7,751 bases of DNA from Prevotella sp. (GTDB lineage: Bacteria; Bacteroidota; Bacteroidia; Bacteroidales; Bacteroidaceae): NCBI GenBank assembly GCA_021636625.1, contig JAJWLX010000102.1:1-7751 (forward strand). Reading direction: 5' to 3'. Made by a program: the position numbers and the translations under genes. This document shows, piece by piece, positions 6,330 through 7,751 of this stretch (position 1 is its first letter; each line of letters starts with the position of its first letter). Below the pieces are notes generated by a model, which was given only the letters and a program-made list of their open reading frames with translations, was not told the DNA's origin and made no database searches.

Positions 6330-6935
6330 CTATTCTTCAGCCAGGAAATAAACCGGCGCATTGCGTGAACCTTCTTTAATCAGAAAACCGGATTTTTCCA
6401 GTTTCTTCAGCCAGTTGAGTGCTGTCTGTTTACGGATATGAAATTCCGCTTCCAGTACTTTTCTGTTAATGGAACGGTTATGCTTCAGATACTCTCTTAT
6501 TTTCTCCTTCAATGCATCTTCAGAGAAAGGGTAGGAGCGGGAAGTATATTGTGATTTCTCAAAATGGGTATTATATTTCACCTGTTTCAGCAGGTCTGCA
6601 TTGGGGCGAAACTTGATGCCTCTTACGCTTACATATTCTGCTCTCACTTTATTGTCGGGTTTCAGGTCATCCATATCCAGATCTACCGAGAGCGAGAGAT
6701 AACCTATTTCCGGAATGTTGATACGTCTTCCCTCCTGCAGGTCTTCTTCGATGATATCACGCAGTTGCATGAGTACGGCTGCTACATCTCCTTCACTCAG
6801 ACTGCTATGTCTGGCGATTCGGCTGATCATCTGTTTGTCTGTCATTGCTGTTTGCTCAAAGATATGGGCGAATCGGCGAGTCTCTTCATTTCCTCCTGCA
6901 TTGGGAAGATAATGGATTTCATATTTTATAGCCAT
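6330..6935 (-). CDS. HU-domain DNA-binding protein with C-terminal winged helix (HU-HIG type)
   Basis: This 201-residue protein is built of two DNA-binding parts. The N-terminal part (about 1-125) is a Bacteroidetes-type variant HU domain: MAIKYEIHYLPN, the helical pair with MISRIARHSSLSEGDVAAVLMQLRDIIEEDLQEGRRINIPEIGYLSLSV-like spacing (36-84), and RGIKFRPNADLLKQV (105-119), matching the HU beta-arm end. The C-terminal part (about 137-200) reads as a winged helix: FSEDALKEKIREYL, RSINRKVLEAEF, RKQTALNWLKKLEKSGFL and a short beta wing to the end. This fits the HU-HIG family (HU fused to wHTH, Ig or Gly-rich). It is likely a nucleoid or regulatory protein with some sequence preference; its targets are unknown. 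It is divergent from the regulator at 7436, across the 22-bp repeat array, and has a good promoter at 6962-6993. Confidence 0.9.
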   Translation of the reverse strand: MAIKYEIHYLPNAGGNEETRRFAHIFEQTAMTDKQMISRIARHSSLSEGDVAAVLMQLRDIIEEDLQEGRRINIPEIGYLSLSVDLDMDDLKPDNKVRAEYVSVRGIKFRPNADLLKQVKYNTHFEKSQYTSRSYPFSEDALKEKIREYLKHNRSINRKVLEAEFHIRKQTALNWLKKLEKSGFLIKEGSRNAPVYFLAEE

Positions 6936-6961
6936 CGTATTCTTCTTTCTGTTTAGCGATA

Positions 6962-6993
6962 CAAAGGTAATCTTTTATTCTTAAACTACCAAA
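6962..6993 (-). promoter_or_regulatory. Bacteroidetes-type promoter for the HU-HIG gene
   Basis: Read on the minus strand, a -33 element TTTG (6990-6993) is followed by 20 bp and then TACCTTTG (6962-6969), an exact match to the Bacteroidetes -7 consensus TAnnTTTG. Transcription would start near 6955, giving a leader of about 20 nt before the ATG at 6935. Murein etherase and dehydrogenase genes downstream may share this transcript. The upstream edge of the promoter is only 8 bp from the first unit of the 22-bp repeat array. Confidence 0.72.
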
Positions 6994-7001
6994 TAAAAAT
7001 G

Positions 7002-7265
7002 GCACTAATATGGATGAGCGGTTTGATTGATACGAATGAGCGGTGCTATTGATGTGGGTTAGAACTGCTTATCAATAGGAATAAGCATCGTAAGAAGCCT
7101 TTATAAGTTGTCGGAAGAAGTAGGATAAGTTGTTGGAACAGTAAGTATATGTTGCCGGGAAAGTCACTTCCGTCAGTCGCACAACAGCTGTTGTGCGCTT
7201 GCATATCAGCTGTTATGCGCTCGCACAACACGTGTTGTGCGCTTGTAATCCAGCTGTTGTGCAGT
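7002..7265. repeat. Degenerate tandem array, 22-bp period, about 12 units, ending in four palindromic units
   Basis: Splitting the sequence into 22-bp blocks from 7002 to 7265 aligns local motifs in neighbouring blocks. ATGAGCGGT occurs at 7014 and 7036. ATTGAT occurs at 7026 and 7048. ATAAGTTGT occurs at 7103 and 7125, with the variant ATATGTTGC at 7147. GGAA occurs at 7113 and 7135. The last four blocks are the clearest. CGCACAACAGCTGTTGTGCG (7178-7197) and CGCACAACACGTGTTGTGCG (7222-7241) are perfect 20-bp palindromes. The unit at 7200-7221 is the same type with one mismatched pair in its core 18 bp. The unit at 7244-7265 keeps only CAGCTGTTGTGC. Dyad centres fall at 7187.5, 7209.5, 7231.5 and 7253.5, exactly 22 bp apart. 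Units in the middle (7046-7089 and 7156-7177) are weak. There are no unique spacers, so this is not a CRISPR array. Confidence 0.85.
7178..7265. promoter_or_regulatory. Candidate multi-site operator: four in-phase dyads on CAGCTG/CACGTG
   Basis: Four dyad-symmetric boxes are centred 22 bp apart, about two helical turns, so they face roughly the same side of the DNA. That geometry suits cooperative binding of a dimeric protein. The boxes lie in the 500-bp space between two divergent genes that encode DNA-binding or regulatory proteins, 58 bp upstream of the proposed -33 element of the rightward gene. The operator role is an inference; hairpins in a transcript or a genome-wide interspersed repeat would explain the symmetry equally well. 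Confidence 0.4.
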
Positions 7266-7323
7266 AAGTAATGATTAAGCGTCTTTTACGGTTAATTATC
7301 TGTAAATAAACAATACGATAGAG

Positions 7324-7352
7324 TTGAAATCAAATAAAAATATGTATTTTTG
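7324..7352 (+). promoter_or_regulatory. Bacteroidetes-type promoter for the PAS/LuxR-like regulator
   Basis: TTG at 7324-7326 is followed by 18 bp and TATTTTTG (7345-7352), which fits TAnnTTTG. Transcription would begin near 7359, leaving a leader of about 75 nt before the ATG at 7436. That leader contains a small inverted repeat (TCCGAT at 7380-7385 with ATCGGA at 7396-7401). The -33 match is shorter than for the leftward promoter. Confidence 0.55.
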
Positions 7353-7435
7353 TTGCCGAATTGCGTATTTAAAAAGAGATCCGATGGCTTGCTGAATCGG
7401 AGAACAGATAGAAAGAGTAATATTCTGAATAGCTT

Positions 7436-7751
7436 ATGAATAAAGAAAAAGAAGATTTCTTCCTCCATTCCAACGAGGTGAATCATATCAACAGAGAAGA
7501 TTACGATAAGATTGAATTATTGGTGAATGCGGCAAAAGCTTTTGCCCGCAGCACCTACCAGTGTGTCTATATCATCGACTATTTTCATCAGGACTTCATC
7601 TATGCATCAGATAACCTCGCTTATCTCTGCGGATTGGAACCGGAGCAGTTGATGGACGCTGGCTATCAGATGTATATCGACCATGTTCCGGATGCTGACC
7701 TGCAGATGCTGCTCGAAGTGAACAAGAAAGGTTTTGATCTTTTCAATGAAT
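7436..7751 (+). CDS. N-terminal part of a PAS-like, probably LuxR-type transcriptional regulator (runs off the window)
   Basis: The first 105 codons are visible. They encode MNKEKEDFFLH, then a helix with NREDYDKIELLVNAAKAFA (19-37), then STYQCVYIIDYFHQDFIYASDN (39-60), NLAYLCGLEPEQLMDAGY (60-77) and IDHVPDADLQMLLEV (81-95). The pattern of a short beta pair, a hydrophobic 'LCG' turn and a helix followed by a 'hVP..D...L' element resembles the PAS-like sensor half of Bacteroidales regulators that end in a LuxR-type helix-turn-helix. The C-terminal DNA-binding domain, if present, is outside the window, so the LuxR assignment is inferred from recalled family resemblance. There is no signal peptide. 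No Shine-Dalgarno sequence precedes the ATG. It is divergent from the HU-HIG gene, with the repeat array between them. Confidence 0.75.
   Translation, partial: MNKEKEDFFLHSNEVNHINREDYDKIELLVNAAKAFARSTYQCVYIIDYFHQDFIYASDNLAYLCGLEPEQLMDAGYQMYIDHVPDADLQMLLEVNKKGFDLFNE

Larger units (their letters stand above)
6936..7435. other. 500-bp divergent intergenic region
   Basis: From left to right it holds the leftward promoter (6962-6993), the 22-bp periodic array (7002-7265), an AT-rich stretch with nothing recognisable (7266-7323), the rightward promoter (7324-7352) and the leader of the regulator with a 6-bp-stem inverted repeat (7380-7401). A separate imperfect hairpin, TGCTTAT (7066-7072) with ATAAGCA (7081-7087), lies inside the array, one base off the phase of the later dyads. 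No convincing protein-coding frame or known RNA gene is seen on either strand. Confidence 0.8.

Noticed and set aside
6564..6956. 130-codon plus-strand frame opposite the HU-HIG gene
   Set aside because: It is antisense to a gene with clear HU and winged-helix features and covers that gene's promoter-proximal region; no independent coding signal is seen.
7046..7231. 61-codon minus-strand frame inside the repeat array
   Set aside because: It is composed of the 22-bp periodic repeat; 22 is not a multiple of three, so the repeats would be read in changing frames.
7178..7265. CRISPR array
   Set aside because: Repeats are contiguous, palindromic over their whole length and have no unique spacers; no cas gene is nearby.
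7380..7401. Leader inverted repeat as a riboswitch
   Set aside because: A single 6-bp stem with a 10-nt loop matches no riboswitch class that I know.

Overview
The window looks like a chromosomal segment of a Bacteroidales bacterium, most likely Prevotellaceae (Prevotella/Segatella-like). The reasons are protein families typical of that order (GldE, an HU-HIG type DNA-binding protein, a PAS/LuxR-type regulator start), the ssb-gldE-phosphopantetheinyl transferase gene order, genes without Shine-Dalgarno sequences, and promoter-like sites of the Bacteroidetes TTTG-N19/20-TAnnTTTG form. The genus is an inference from sequence character, not from a search.

Layout. (1) Positions 1-377 hold a tRNA cluster: Gly(GCC), cut by the window edge, Leu(CAG), Leu(GAG) and a second Gly(GCC) identical to the first over all 52 visible bases. 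None encodes its 3' CCA. (2) Positions 410-4513 hold a tightly packed plus-strand series: a conserved-looking protein of unknown function, a short single-stranded DNA-binding protein without the usual acidic tail, the CBS-domain membrane protein GldE (apparent TTG start), an Sfp-type 4'-phosphopantetheinyl transferase, and a secreted phytase-like/esterase-like protein whose start overlaps the preceding stop. (3) Positions 4519-6935 hold three minus-strand genes, in transcription order an HU-domain/winged-helix DNA-binding protein, N-acetylmuramic acid 6-phosphate etherase (MurQ, cell-wall sugar recycling) and a short-chain dehydrogenase. The two convergent blocks are separated by only 5 bp. 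(4) Positions 6936-7435 form a 500-bp divergent intergenic region. (5) From 7436 a plus-strand regulator gene begins and runs off the window.

The most unusual element is in the divergent region: a degenerate tandem array with a strict 22-bp period, about 12 units at 7002-7265. The last four units are centred on CAGCTG or CACGTG, and two contain perfect 20-bp palindromes. A good Bacteroidetes-type promoter for the HU-HIG gene begins immediately left of the array, and a second promoter for the regulator lies to its right. The array therefore sits between two divergent promoters and could be a multi-site operator, but its function is unknown.
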